A DNA stretch of 43,813 bases from Moorena bouillonii PNG (GTDB lineage: Bacteria; Cyanobacteriota; Cyanobacteriia; Cyanobacteriales; Coleofasciculaceae). Where the stretch lies: NCBI RefSeq assembly GCF_001942495.1, contig NZ_MKZS01000001.1, positions 2,309,089 through 2,352,901 on the forward strand, in the 5' to 3' direction. The translations under genes were made by a program, and so were the position numbers. Under the pieces are notes generated by a model. That model was given only the letters and a program-made list of their open reading frames with translations, was not told where the DNA came from and did not search any database. Below are positions 34,030-42,307 of the stretch, in pieces; position 1 is the first letter of the stretch; each line of letters opens with the position of its first letter.

Positions 34030-34260
34030 TGCCCAATTTTATAGCATTTCTGAATTCGGTACCCAATTGATAACTTAAGCGCGTAATTACCGATTAATGA
34101 AGTATAATACTGATGCTACTGTATAGGATATCAGAGCAAGTTTTCAATCACGTCTAATCGGTTTGATCTCATAAATGTTAGTGTTTAATTAACCAGTAAC
34201 AAGTAACCAAGTTCCTTGAATTATCATTACTAAACCGACGAACAAGAGCTCAAAGGTTAA

Positions 34261-35226
34261 TCAATTTATTTTCAGGAAGTTTTGGAACAAACCTTGGTTT
34301 TGCCAGGCGTAATTCTTGGCAACACGCTTTAACTTGGCAATATTGCTCCGAGTCGCATCATCCATTGCGTCACTAGTGATTTGCGGTTGTAGACGCAGGT
34401 AACGAGAAACTGTTGCATCCTCGGATTCTAAGCTACCCATCAACTCTTTGGTAATATACCGGTGAATGTCAGAAGGAGCATCAAATAGCACTTCAATCAA
34501 TCGTCCTTGCCATCCCCATTGTCCCAATCCCCAGCCTTTAGCTTTTTCCCAAGGAATGGGGCGGTTGGATGCTCCTGTGCCAATGGAGATTATAGAAATT
34601 TCCTCAAGGGAATGATTTAAGCGGATCGCTTCAGCTAATGCACAGCTTGAGGGATTATTCGCCCCAACTCCACCATCAATTGCCGAGTAAGTCTTGCTTT
34701 GAGTCTTGAGCTGATGGGCTGGAAAATAGGTGGGGGCAGATGCGGAACAGACACAGGCTTCCCATAAGGGAACATCAAAATAATCTTTGTCTTCACGCCA
34801 GCTTTTAAAGACAATCGGCATGCGACTAATGGTGTCGTAGGCTGTGATCAACAGCCGAGGTGAATCGTAGATATCCGACAGTTTGGTCGTCCCAAACTGT
34901 TCTTTCATCACCTCAATTAACCCCTGATTGGAGTGTTTAGGAGCAGAAAGACCATACTGAAGGATAACCTTAAGCCGCTTTAGTGAAAAACGGCTGGTGT
35001 AGCGGAAAATCCTTTCCCCTTTCTGTTCATAAAGTCTAATCATCTCCCGACTGGGGATGCCAGTGGCAATCCCGGCAGCCAAGATTGAACCAGTGGAGGT
35101 ACCTGCAATTAAATCAAAATACTTGTTGAGGGGCTGGTTAATCTCTTTCTCCAATTCCGCCAAGATTACTGCTGCGATAACGCCCCGAATACCACCGCCA
35201 TCTAAGCTGAGTATGCGAAAAGTCAT
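34261..35226 (-). CDS. Patatin-like phospholipase
   Basis: 321 aa. The oxyanion loop DGGGIRG (9-15), the nucleophile elbow GTSTG with Ser44, and the DGG motif with Asp185 (AIDGGVGANNP) form the Ser-Asp dyad of patatin-family lipid acyl hydrolases. No signal peptide or membrane segment is visible, so it is probably cytoplasmic or peripheral at membranes. It would hydrolyse acyl chains from glycerolipids; the exact substrate cannot be read. It is a stand-alone protein of about one patatin domain, without a nucleotidyltransferase partner or effector-system neighbours, so I favour lipid turnover over a defence role. folB lies 37 bp upstream on the same strand, so the two may share a transcript. 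Confidence 0.88.
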   Translation of the reverse strand: MTFRILSLDGGGIRGVIAAVILAELEKEINQPLNKYFDLIAGTSTGSILAAGIATGIPSREMIRLYEQKGERIFRYTSRFSLKRLKVILQYGLSAPKHSNQGLIEVMKEQFGTTKLSDIYDSPRLLITAYDTISRMPIVFKSWREDKDYFDVPLWEACVCSASAPTYFPAHQLKTQSKTYSAIDGGVGANNPSSCALAEAIRLNHSLEEISIISIGTGASNRPIPWEKAKGWGLGQWGWQGRLIEVLFDAPSDIHRYITKELMGSLESEDATVSRYLRLQPQITSDAMDDATRSNIAKLKRVAKNYAWQNQGLFQNFLKIN

Positions 35227-35263
35227 GATCCCCCTATAAACCCACGATGTTGAATTATTCGTC

Positions 35264-35635
35264 CTACCTATTGTGACGGCTTCTAGTCACTTCCAGGGTG
35301 ATCTTACCTCCAAAATCCGGAATGGGGGCACCAGGTTTGCTTAACTGCACCTGGACTTGCTCCACCTTATCGAATTCTAGGATCGCATTAGCAATTTGAA
35401 TTGCCAATTTTTCGATCAGGGCACATTTTGAGGTTTTAACCAAATTCTTGACAGTATCAATAGTTTGCCGATAATCCATGGTATCGCTAAGATCATCACT
35501 TTCTCCGGCAGTGCTTAGATCTAGCCACATGGTCAGGTCTACTTCAAACCACTGTCCTAGGGTTTGTTCTTCCGGTAGGTAGCCAATGTAGCCGTAGCAG
35601 CGAATATTGCTCAGTTTAATACAGTCCATCATCAT
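35264..35635 (-). CDS. folB: Dihydroneopterin aldolase
   Basis: 123 aa, the usual FolB length. It converts 7,8-dihydroneopterin to 6-hydroxymethyl-7,8-dihydropterin and glycolaldehyde in folate synthesis. The substrate-anchoring Glu lies in GYIGYLPEE (22-23), and the catalytic Lys100 in LSKPGAPIPDFGG. MDYRQTID (63-70) is the conserved central motif. Three successive Met codons (MMMDCIKL) leave the exact start uncertain by up to two residues; the third fits the family N-terminus best. The patatin gene follows 37 bp downstream. Confidence 0.9.
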   Translation of the reverse strand: MMMDCIKLSNIRCYGYIGYLPEEQTLGQWFEVDLTMWLDLSTAGESDDLSDTMDYRQTIDTVKNLVKTSKCALIEKLAIQIANAILEFDKVEQVQVQLSKPGAPIPDFGGKITLEVTRSRHNR

Positions 35636-35945
35636 GTAAAGTTTTCCCTCATGTATCTCCTATCACCAACGTAAACGATTGCGATTAGCGCTACTACTTT
35701 GGGCTAATCCCGTTCCAAATCTAATGTTTAAAAATGAGAATTACTGGAGTCTGTTACCAGAATTTTTGTCTCAATTCAACCCCTAGCATACAACGATATC
35801 TCTTGCTGTGCTTTCACCCTTCGTTCTCTTGGTGCGCGTTCACGCTTGTGGGGACACCCGACCGGGGTCGCACCGCTGCGTAAGTCCGCTCCTTTATTAG
35901 ATTTCTAATCAAGCAATCCATGAAAGGGATTTGTGTTTAACAGTT
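35636..35945. other. Intergenic region between folB and plsY
   Basis: No gene is seen. A GC-rich patch around 35830-35885 contains the palindrome CGACC-GG-GGTCG (35859-35870) and resembles the interspersed repeats elsewhere in the window. The rest is unremarkable and presumably includes the folB promoter. Confidence 0.5.
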
Positions 35946-36626
35946 CTAGTCTGTTCCAGTCTCTAAGGATACTGCTGGAGAAAGGGGTTTCCCGATTTGG
36001 GGTTCGGTACCTGTAAGTAGACGTTGGATGTTACTGCGGTGACGGATGATGACATATATGCCAGCAGCAATACCAAATAACTCATAGGCAAGAGGAGCTT
36101 TGGTAAGGTACATCAGTAGGGAAACAGCGATCGCACCAGCAATGGAACTGAGAGAGACAATACGAGAAATTGCCAAGACTACTGCAAATACACCTAAGGT
36201 TCCTAACCCTACAGGCCAAGACATGGTGAAGATAACACCTATACTGGTGGCAACGGATTTACCTCCGGTGAAGTTTAGCCAAATGGATTTACTATGACCA
36301 AAGATAGCAGCAAACGCAGCTAATGCCACTAACCAGGGTTGCCAGGTTTCAGGCAGTAGGGAAACTTCTGTCAGGGTATAAAAGCCATTGACTAGACTAA
36401 TAGCCGCTACTCCTTTCAAGGCATCAATCAGTAATACCACCACTGCTGGTCCTTTGCCCACAGTTCTCAATATATTGGTGGCACCGGTTGATCCAGAGCC
36501 ATGCTCGCGAATATCAATATCTTTAAGCCAGCGTCCTGCTAGGTAACCAGTAGGCAGGGAACCTAATAAATAGGCTGAGATGACTAGTAGCCCACTCCAA
36601 GTTAAGTTAAGTACCATTGGTGTCAT
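35946..36626 (-). CDS. plsY: Glycerol-3-phosphate acyltransferase PlsY
   Basis: 226 aa from the chosen start. It transfers an acyl group from acyl-phosphate to glycerol-3-phosphate, the first acylation of bacterial phospholipid synthesis, in the inner membrane. Motif 1 is HGSGSTGATNILRTVGK, with the substrate Lys/Asp pattern VVVLLIDALKG next. The third motif region is HSKSIWLNFTGGKSVAT. Several hydrophobic helices agree with the multi-pass PlsY fold. The frame is open to an ATG at 36749, which would add 41 residues. That extension crosses the dispersed repeat at 36720-36760 and exceeds the family's usual length, so the ATG at 36626 (or 36617) is preferred. Confidence 0.9.
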   Translation of the reverse strand: MTPMVLNLTWSGLLVISAYLLGSLPTGYLAGRWLKDIDIREHGSGSTGATNILRTVGKGPAVVVLLIDALKGVAAISLVNGFYTLTEVSLLPETWQPWLVALAAFAAIFGHSKSIWLNFTGGKSVATSIGVIFTMSWPVGLGTLGVFAVVLAISRIVSLSSIAGAIAVSLLMYLTKAPLAYELFGIAAGIYVIIRHRSNIQRLLTGTEPQIGKPLSPAVSLETGTD

Positions 36627-36719
36627 GTTGAAGATTGTGACAAGATCCGGCAAGAATTCCCCGATCACCACCGCGACGGGTAGCTTGGCTGTAACATTGC
36701 TAACTGTTTTGATGTAAAG

Positions 36720-36760
36720 CGCAAGTGGGGAAAACTCCCGTCGGAGCAACTACATCGCTT
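36720..36760. repeat. Diverged copy of the dispersed GC-rich repeat
   Basis: GCAAGTGGGGAAAACTCCCG followed by CTACATCGCTTTT resembles the element at 258-340. It lies upstream of plsY and probably causes the spurious N-terminal extension of that reading frame. Confidence 0.45.
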
Positions 36761-36838
36761 TTTCAGTTCGCTGAACCTCCGGAGTGGCAGCAGTTTTGCG
36801 CCTGTTTTGCTAAAATTCAATCCAGTAAACTAAGTAAT

Positions 36839-38080
36839 TCAATAATCGTCATAGGTATACATCTGCCGAGGATCAGGTGCAAAAGCCAACCATAGGGGAA
36901 ATTGCAATAATGAGAGACTGATTTTATCTTCGGTTTCGTCAACAATGATTAAGGCTAACTGATCCCGCTTGATCAGTCGTTCCGCTTTTTGAACCAGGGC
37001 TATTGGATCTTCAAATAAAACAACTCCCCGTTCTGGACCAAAATCACTGCGGGAGATTCCCAGACAGTCCTGTAATCCTCTGCGCCATTCTCCCAGTCGT
37101 TCTGGGGTGTTGGCAAGGACAAGAGTACGTAGGCGATTGTCATATAGTGTCCGCAACACGGATATAACCGCTGAGGCAATTAAAACATTTTGTAAGCGGC
37201 TGCCCATAGTTTGCAGCGCACCACGACCACCTTGGGAAAAAAACCACTGAGACACTTTTTCAGCGTGAATTGGCTCAAAGGTACGACGCAGTTGCCAGGG
37301 AGGACCATAATAATCTGGCATTTTGCGATATTGATCCAACAGCTGACGAATCTGTCGGACTTCGTCTTTAAAGGCTTGTTCGGCAAATTGTGGGTTGCCT
37401 CTGGTGGGGGGTGGTGGGGGGTCTTCTAATGCTGGCCGTGGTGTTTCGGTTGGCGGCTGGGAGAGTTCCAGTTGTTCAGCAGCAGCAGCTAGGTCTTGTA
37501 AGGAGCCAACCAAATAATCTTTAAAGCCTTGAACCCGAATGGCTAGCTCTTGAGATACACCCGCAAAACTGGTGCGCATTTCTTCACGAATGCGTTCCCG
37601 GCGGCGTTCTAATTGCTCAATAGAAATTTGCAACTTTTGCTTGCGTTGCTCCAGTTCGGTCAGACCTTCAAGTATCATCCGCTCCACAACTGCTTGGGTG
37701 GTTCCCAATTCCTTTGAAACCAGTGACTGTTCATGGTTTTGCAGATGGGCAATTCTCTGTCTCAACTCCTGTTCTTTTTGCTCAAGTTCAGCCACAGTTT
37801 GAGCTAAGCTAGCCATTTTTTTTGCTTGTTCTGAAGACTGCCCTAGTTTAATTTGACTTACTTTCTCCTCCTGCAACGGCTCACTTGACTGTGTTGCTTT
37901 AGCTTTGTCATGGTCTGATAGGGTCAGAGAAATGGGAGGAAGGTCGGGAGCTTGAGAGTTATCCCTAGGAGTAGCCCTATCCTGATTTGGCAAATTTGAC
38001 TCCTGTGAATTATATAATCCCTTAACTGCTTGGTTTTTATCTTGCTCTTGTTCTGGGTTTTGTGGGTCTTCGGAATTCAT
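36839..38080 (-). CDS. DUF3086 domain-containing protein
   Basis: 413 aa, function unknown. The first 80 residues are polar and low-complexity (rich in Gln, Asp, Pro). About 88-190 is a strong coiled coil (ELEQKEQELRQRIAHLQ and ERRRERIREE). A proline run (DPPPPP) near 220 leads into a globular C-terminal domain (about 235-413) with conserved-looking patterns QWFFSQGGRGALQTMGSRLQ and LALIIVDETEDKISLSLLQF. This architecture matches the cyanobacterial DUF3086 family as I know it. There is no signal peptide or transmembrane segment. It is followed on the same strand by plsY and preceded 69 bp upstream by a DUF3119 gene, so it may share that transcript. Confidence 0.8.
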   Translation of the reverse strand: MNSEDPQNPEQEQDKNQAVKGLYNSQESNLPNQDRATPRDNSQAPDLPPISLTLSDHDKAKATQSSEPLQEEKVSQIKLGQSSEQAKKMASLAQTVAELEQKEQELRQRIAHLQNHEQSLVSKELGTTQAVVERMILEGLTELEQRKQKLQISIEQLERRRERIREEMRTSFAGVSQELAIRVQGFKDYLVGSLQDLAAAAEQLELSQPPTETPRPALEDPPPPPTRGNPQFAEQAFKDEVRQIRQLLDQYRKMPDYYGPPWQLRRTFEPIHAEKVSQWFFSQGGRGALQTMGSRLQNVLIASAVISVLRTLYDNRLRTLVLANTPERLGEWRRGLQDCLGISRSDFGPERGVVLFEDPIALVQKAERLIKRDQLALIIVDETEDKISLSLLQFPLWLAFAPDPRQMYTYDDY

Positions 38081-38149
38081 TTAAACTGATTTCTTAATAA
38101 CTTATTCACTAACTACCTAACCTCTACTCTATACTTTGAGGTAAGTCAG

Positions 38150-38539
38150 TTAGATTTTAGGGATGCGTTCTTCTAGGCAAGTTCGTAGCAGCTTTGGGTC
38201 AAAGAGAATTGGTAGAAAGTGAATGCTTTTGACTTCTGAGAAATAAAACAAAATCGGTACTGATGTCCAGAAGATTTCCCAATTTTGCCATTCCTGATAA
38301 GGAAAACGCCGGATCAGGGTCTCGGAGCGATAAATATCCAAGGCGGTTTCTGTAAATTGCAGGCGTATGGTTACGGCCTGAAACAACAAGAACAACCCAA
38401 ACAATGCGATCGCTAAACTTACCCAGGGTTGTATGAGCACTATTGTCACTGCAGCAATAATCAACACTATAGGCAGTGTGTAGCTTGGGGAGAGTTCAAC
38501 GGTTGATGTCGATTTTGGAGAATAATCAGCAGAAGTCAC
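38150..38539 (-). CDS. DUF3119 family membrane protein
   Basis: 129 aa. Two closely spaced hydrophobic segments (about 22-37 and 41-56, IVLIIAAVTIVLIQPW and LAIALFGLFLLF) form a membrane hairpin. A soluble domain follows with RLQFTETALDIYR and RRFPYQEWQNWEIFW, reminiscent of PH-like bacterial membrane proteins. It fits the DUF3119 family, found in cyanobacteria and plastids; the function is unknown to me. It lies 69 bp upstream of the DUF3086 gene on the same strand, a pairing that suggests a shared role. Confidence 0.78.
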   Translation of the reverse strand: MTSADYSPKSTSTVELSPSYTLPIVLIIAAVTIVLIQPWVSLAIALFGLFLLFQAVTIRLQFTETALDIYRSETLIRRFPYQEWQNWEIFWTSVPILFYFSEVKSIHFLPILFDPKLLRTCLEERIPKI

Positions 38540-38738
38540 TTGGCTTAAATCCCGAGCTGATAAACTTGAATGAATATCTGAATATAATCTAATTCTAAGC
38601 CTATATTCCCAACTTCTTCGATCTTCCCAACTTCTTCTATGGCATTTTATGGGATGACAGTTAGCTAATCTTACCTACTACCAGTATGTAGCACATGCCT
38701 GAGTAAGATTGACCAAAAATTAAGTTAAATCCCTGTAC

Positions 38739-38824
38739 GGAGAGGGGGGGATTCGAACCCCCGATGGCTTTGACACCATAACAGATTTCGAGTCTGCCAC
38801 CTTAAACCACTCGGACACCCCTCC
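38739..38824 (-). tRNA. trnS-CGA: tRNA-Ser (anticodon CGA)
   Basis: 86 nt on the minus strand. The 7-bp acceptor stem is GGAGGGG/CCTCTCC with one G-U pair. The D-arm includes GAGTGGTTTAAGG, the anticodon stem is CAGA/TCTG around loop CTCGAAA with anticodon CGA, a long variable arm marks class II, and the T-arm is GGGGGTTCGAATCCCCC. It reads UCG serine codons. The 3' CCA is not encoded. It stands alone between DUF3119 and the ComEC gene. Confidence 0.95.
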
Positions 38825-38943
38825 ATGATCTAATCAAGCCGCACCCCAGACTTCATCTGAAATTTGAACACAAAACCCTGGAATTTGTCAAGCCTTCCTT
38901 TTAAAACTCGCCTGTTGCTGGGTGGTCAATGATGGAATCACCA

Positions 38944-41304
38944 TCAAGGAACATCAATGTCTATCTCAATATCTTCAACAGTAGTCTTAAAACCACCATC
39001 CGGTGTCCACTGGATAGCACCATCACGGCCTGTCCAATAGAGGGTCATCTTAGCATTGCGCATTAGCTTCGCCGTGTAGGAATCCACTACATTCGATGAT
39101 GCGATCGCAATTTTTGGCTGCAGGGCATCGAGGAATTCTGGCCTCAGACTTTTTCCCGACCACCAAAGTACTTGTAGGTCAGGGAAACTGATGGTTTTGG
39201 CTAACTGTTTTTGGACGCCTGGTTTGATATCTCCTAGGAGTAACCAATTTTGGTCAATGATGCGCATTAGCAACACTGGTGGTTCAGTGTTGACTAATTC
39301 TATTGATGTAGAGCCAAAAGAGAGTATTTCACCCACTGGAATTGGTTGGTAGTTCGCCTCCCTAGAGGCTACTGCACTAGCGATAGAGTTACGGGTGACA
39401 ATATCGTTCCAATTTTGAGCCTGAGACAATGGTGGTTGTAAATCAGTGTTATCGTAGAATGTCTCGATCGGCAAACTACCGAGAACCTGAACCCAACCAC
39501 TTCTGAGTTGGGGCTGCTTGTCGAGAGCAACCGCCCAATTAATATGATTGATACCTTGCTTTTGCAGAAAAGGCAGCACTGTAAACCTGACTGTATCAGG
39601 GTTTCCACTATTGACCAAGGTTACTTGTCCCTGGTTTTGAATCACTAAAATTTGGTCATTTCCTGTAGCTAGCACTGTAACTTGAAACAATTTTGACGCT
39701 TGTTGCCATTGGGGCAATACCACCACAGTGACAGCAACTAGACTAATCAGCCACCAACGAGGATGTAACCATTGAATCAAGCAAGCTAGAACAATTAGCC
39801 CGTATAGAAATAACAGTTGCCCTAGGGAAATCTTGCTCACCGCTACAGAACTGCCTGGCAACTGATTGAAAAATTGCACTAGTCCCATTAGTCCATGGGT
39901 TGGGTAATACAGTAACCAAGCCAGCCCACTTCCTGCTGTTGGCCAAATTAGTCCTGCCAAGGCGCTGACAATTCCACCCAAAGTGATAATAGAAATTAGG
40001 GGTGTAGCAATAACACTAAGTGGTATAGAGTAGGTGGCAACAACTTGAAAAACATAAAGTTGCAGGGGCAGAGTCCAAACTGCTGCTGCAATTGGCACAG
40101 CAACTAGGGATGCGATCGCAGGTGGCAACCAATCCAAACCTTGGATAATCCCTGATGCAGTTACTAGTAATCCTAGGGTGGCCAGAAAACTCAGCTGAAA
40201 TCCCACATCCGAGATCCACAAAGGATTAAATAGGAGTAACAGTGTTGCTGCTAACAAGAGTGACCCTAAAGGCTTCACTTTCCGTGCCGTCACTAAAGCA
40301 ATGAGGGCACCCAGCCCCATCAGAGCCGCCCGCATTACCGATGGCTGGAGTCCAGTTAATGCTACGTAAATTAACAGTACACTCAAGCTAATACTGAACT
40401 GCTTTCCTTTGGTTAAACCCCTGGTAAGGGCTAAGACAAAACCCAACAGCAAAGAGACATGGAATCCAGATGCTGCTAAGGTATACGCTAACCCAGCCTG
40501 AATAAATTGATCGCGGATATCGTAGGGCAAATCAACAGCACGACGTCCTAAAACCATTGAACTGATTAAAGGACCTGTGGGAGAGCCTAAAAAGCTAACT
40601 TGGGAACGGATAATACGTTGTCGCAGTCTCCACCATCCCCAGGGTTTGCCAATAGTTTCCTCATCAAAGTTTATTTGACGCCCACTCAAACCAGCAAAAG
40701 CCCCTTGACGAGCAAGATAGGCTCCAAAATCAAAGGCTCCCGGATTAGTCACTGGCTTGGGTTTATATAAAACCCCAGTTACGCTAATTATCTGACCTGG
40801 ATATATCCCAGTTCCTTGAAGTAATGGCACAGTCACATACAACTTGCCTGTCACTCCTTGACTTATCGCTCCCCCATCTTCGCGACTTTCAATTTCAGTT
40901 AACTGAGTAGTTTGTAACCAAAGTTGTGTACGCTGATTTCGGGTCAGGCGAGGCATACTCTCCACTTTGCCTTCAACCTTAAACACTTGCTCTGGCGCAA
41001 TAGTATTGCTTGAGGGGACATATTCGCTAATATCATTCAGTTCTGGTTGTGGTACCCGCAATTGAAAATAGACCACCGCCAAGGCCGAGATTAGTCCTGC
41101 TGCTACCCATAATCTTGGTTTTGGTCCTGTGCGCCAGAACCTGGGGAATGCGATCGCAGCCACTATCCCTGTGACAACGAATCCTGTTACCAAAGCTCTG
41201 TACTCTTGCCAGGGAATCTCACCAGTCGGTAAGTTGAGAATCCCTGTAGAAAGTAAGCCGAGAATATAAGCAAGACTTATTACTGTACCACTGGCAGGCT
41301 TCAT
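38944..41304 (-). CDS. comEC: ComEC/Rec2-type DNA-uptake channel protein
   Basis: 786 aa from ATG 41304, which overlaps the upstream stop as ATGA; an in-frame ATG at 41358 would overlap that gene by 55 bp and is less likely. ComEC forms the inner-membrane channel for single-stranded DNA in natural transformation. The N-terminus has transmembrane helices, then an OB-like DUF4131 region (KVEGKVESMPRLTRNQ, VTGVLYKPKPVTNPGAFDF). The competence domain follows, with multiple helices and the conserved ASGFHVSLLLGF and PSVMRAALMG stretches. The C-terminal about 220 residues align with the beta-lactamase-like domain (QILVIQNQGQVTLVNSGNPD) but lack the HxHxDH metal motif, so that domain should be inactive as a nuclease. 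The upstream DUF4079 gene is translationally coupled. Confidence 0.87.
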   Translation of the reverse strand: MKPASGTVISLAYILGLLSTGILNLPTGEIPWQEYRALVTGFVVTGIVAAIAFPRFWRTGPKPRLWVAAGLISALAVVYFQLRVPQPELNDISEYVPSSNTIAPEQVFKVEGKVESMPRLTRNQRTQLWLQTTQLTEIESREDGGAISQGVTGKLYVTVPLLQGTGIYPGQIISVTGVLYKPKPVTNPGAFDFGAYLARQGAFAGLSGRQINFDEETIGKPWGWWRLRQRIIRSQVSFLGSPTGPLISSMVLGRRAVDLPYDIRDQFIQAGLAYTLAASGFHVSLLLGFVLALTRGLTKGKQFSISLSVLLIYVALTGLQPSVMRAALMGLGALIALVTARKVKPLGSLLLAATLLLLFNPLWISDVGFQLSFLATLGLLVTASGIIQGLDWLPPAIASLVAVPIAAAVWTLPLQLYVFQVVATYSIPLSVIATPLISIITLGGIVSALAGLIWPTAGSGLAWLLYYPTHGLMGLVQFFNQLPGSSVAVSKISLGQLLFLYGLIVLACLIQWLHPRWWLISLVAVTVVVLPQWQQASKLFQVTVLATGNDQILVIQNQGQVTLVNSGNPDTVRFTVLPFLQKQGINHINWAVALDKQPQLRSGWVQVLGSLPIETFYDNTDLQPPLSQAQNWNDIVTRNSIASAVASREANYQPIPVGEILSFGSTSIELVNTEPPVLLMRIIDQNWLLLGDIKPGVQKQLAKTISFPDLQVLWWSGKSLRPEFLDALQPKIAIASSNVVDSYTAKLMRNAKMTLYWTGRDGAIQWTPDGGFKTTVEDIEIDIDVP

Positions 41305-41783
41305 CAGATCGATAAACCTAGCTTTAAGCCCAAAACGACATGAAGCAAGAGCAGGCAAAGTGCCGTACTTCCTAAGTAGGCATGAACGCTACGGATCAAT
41401 GCTTTGTTCCCGCCAAAGCCAGTCAAGGCAATCACCCCATTAGCAGCCAGCAAAATCACTACGATGGATCCTGTCCAAAAGTGGGGGCTTTCGAGAATTG
41501 GCTGATACTGCATTACCAGAGACAACACCCCACCCGTGTAGCCACCTGCGATAAAAATGAACATCCAGGGTGCTATTTTGCGATGATCACTGCGACTCTG
41601 TAGTGCTATTTCAGGATCAGATACTACTCGGCCACGCCATCCTGCTATTCCCACAAAGCTACCCATAATCAATACCACAATTCCCATCATCAATGGGTGT
41701 CCCCAATGCACCACTGGCTCAGGAATACCTAAAATCCTAAATTGGTTAGCAATTGGTTCTAACAGCTGACTGAAATTTCCCAC
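41304..41783 (-). CDS. DUF4079 family integral membrane protein
   Basis: 159 aa with four hydrophobic helices (about 30-50, 70-92, 101-122 and 134-155). Conserved-looking histidines sit at or near helix ends: His26 and His29 (VVHWGHP), His67, His101, His134 and His148 (LLLLHVVLGL). This pattern resembles cytochrome b561-type heme proteins, but heme binding is only inference. The sequence fits DUF4079, found in cyanobacteria and chloroplasts, with no established function that I know. Its stop overlaps the comEC start, and a gap of about 520 bp lies upstream, so it probably heads this two-gene transcript. Confidence 0.8.
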   Translation of the reverse strand: MGNFSQLLEPIANQFRILGIPEPVVHWGHPLMMGIVVLIMGSFVGIAGWRGRVVSDPEIALQSRSDHRKIAPWMFIFIAGGYTGGVLSLVMQYQPILESPHFWTGSIVVILLAANGVIALTGFGGNKALIRSVHAYLGSTALCLLLLHVVLGLKLGLSI

Positions 41784-41962
41784 CGGTGTAAAACTATCCT
41801 CTCGATTAAGGTTGACCTAGCTTAAGTAACCATCTTTGTAGCATATTCAGAATTTGATTGGGCAAGAAACTCTCAACATGCCCAGATAGTGATGTTTAGA
41901 TTCCTTGACACTTGTCTCAAACGAGGAAACAGAAAATTCAAACACTCGCAGCTCAACGTGAA

Positions 41963-42005
41963 CAAAGGCTCACACCAGATCCTAGAAGACTGGTATGAGC
42001 CTTTG
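41963..42005. repeat. 16-bp-arm inverted repeat
   Basis: CAAAGGCTCACACCAG (41963-41978) pairs with CTGGTATGAGCCTTTG (41990-42005) with one mismatch around an 11-nt loop. It has no T-run directly after it on either strand, so it is more likely a repeat or RNA structure than a classic terminator. Confidence 0.6.
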
Positions 42006-42032
42006 CTTGTCCCTAGTGCCAAGGAGACGCAG

Positions 42033-42070
42033 GGCTTTAGCCCCAGGGCAAAGCCATCTAAATTTTTTTT
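42033..42070 (+). terminator. Hairpin followed by T8, terminator-like
   Basis: GGCTTTAGCCC pairs with GGGCAAAGCC with one bulge, followed after a few bases by eight T residues (42063-42070). No + strand gene lies immediately upstream. The core GGGCTTTAGCC is shared, inverted, with the hairpin at 43433-43456 beside a tnpA remnant, so it may instead be an IS200/IS605 end. Confidence 0.4.
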
Positions 42071-42307
42071 GACAAATGACTAAGACTATGGATCGAATAC
42101 TTGAAAGTACACCGCTAAGGGGATCTCCGAGAGATACCCATTTGTTAGAGGGCGATGCGGAATATCCGACACTACGGGAACGCTTACTAGCTGATTATTG
42201 AAAATAAATTAATCACCCACATTCCGCACCCCGCCACTGTCACTATTGTTTTTGATTAGGATTACCCTGGCCAATTTAAAACTGGTATATATCAAAATTA
42301 GTATTTA

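Larger units (their letters stand above)
41784..42307. other. Intergenic region with hairpins and no supported gene
   Basis: This gap holds a strong 16-bp hairpin (41963-42005), a second hairpin with a T-run (42033-42070) and an inverted repeat TGCGGAAT/ATTCCGCA (42155-42162 and 42220-42227). A 64-codon open frame at 41889-42083 runs through both hairpins and is not credible as a gene. Confidence 0.6.

Noticed and set aside
34261-35226. Patatin protein as an effector of an anti-phage system (CBASS-like).
   Set aside because: No nucleotidyltransferase, Cap or other defence genes adjoin it; neighbours are folate and ribosomal maintenance genes.
36627-36749. N-terminal 41-residue extension of PlsY.
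   Set aside because: It is encoded partly by the dispersed repeat and precedes the first family-like residues; the start at 36626 gives the usual length.
41889-42083. A 64-codon + strand open frame between DUF4079 and the unknown membrane protein.
   Set aside because: It overlaps two hairpins and a T-run and its translation shows no recognisable domain.
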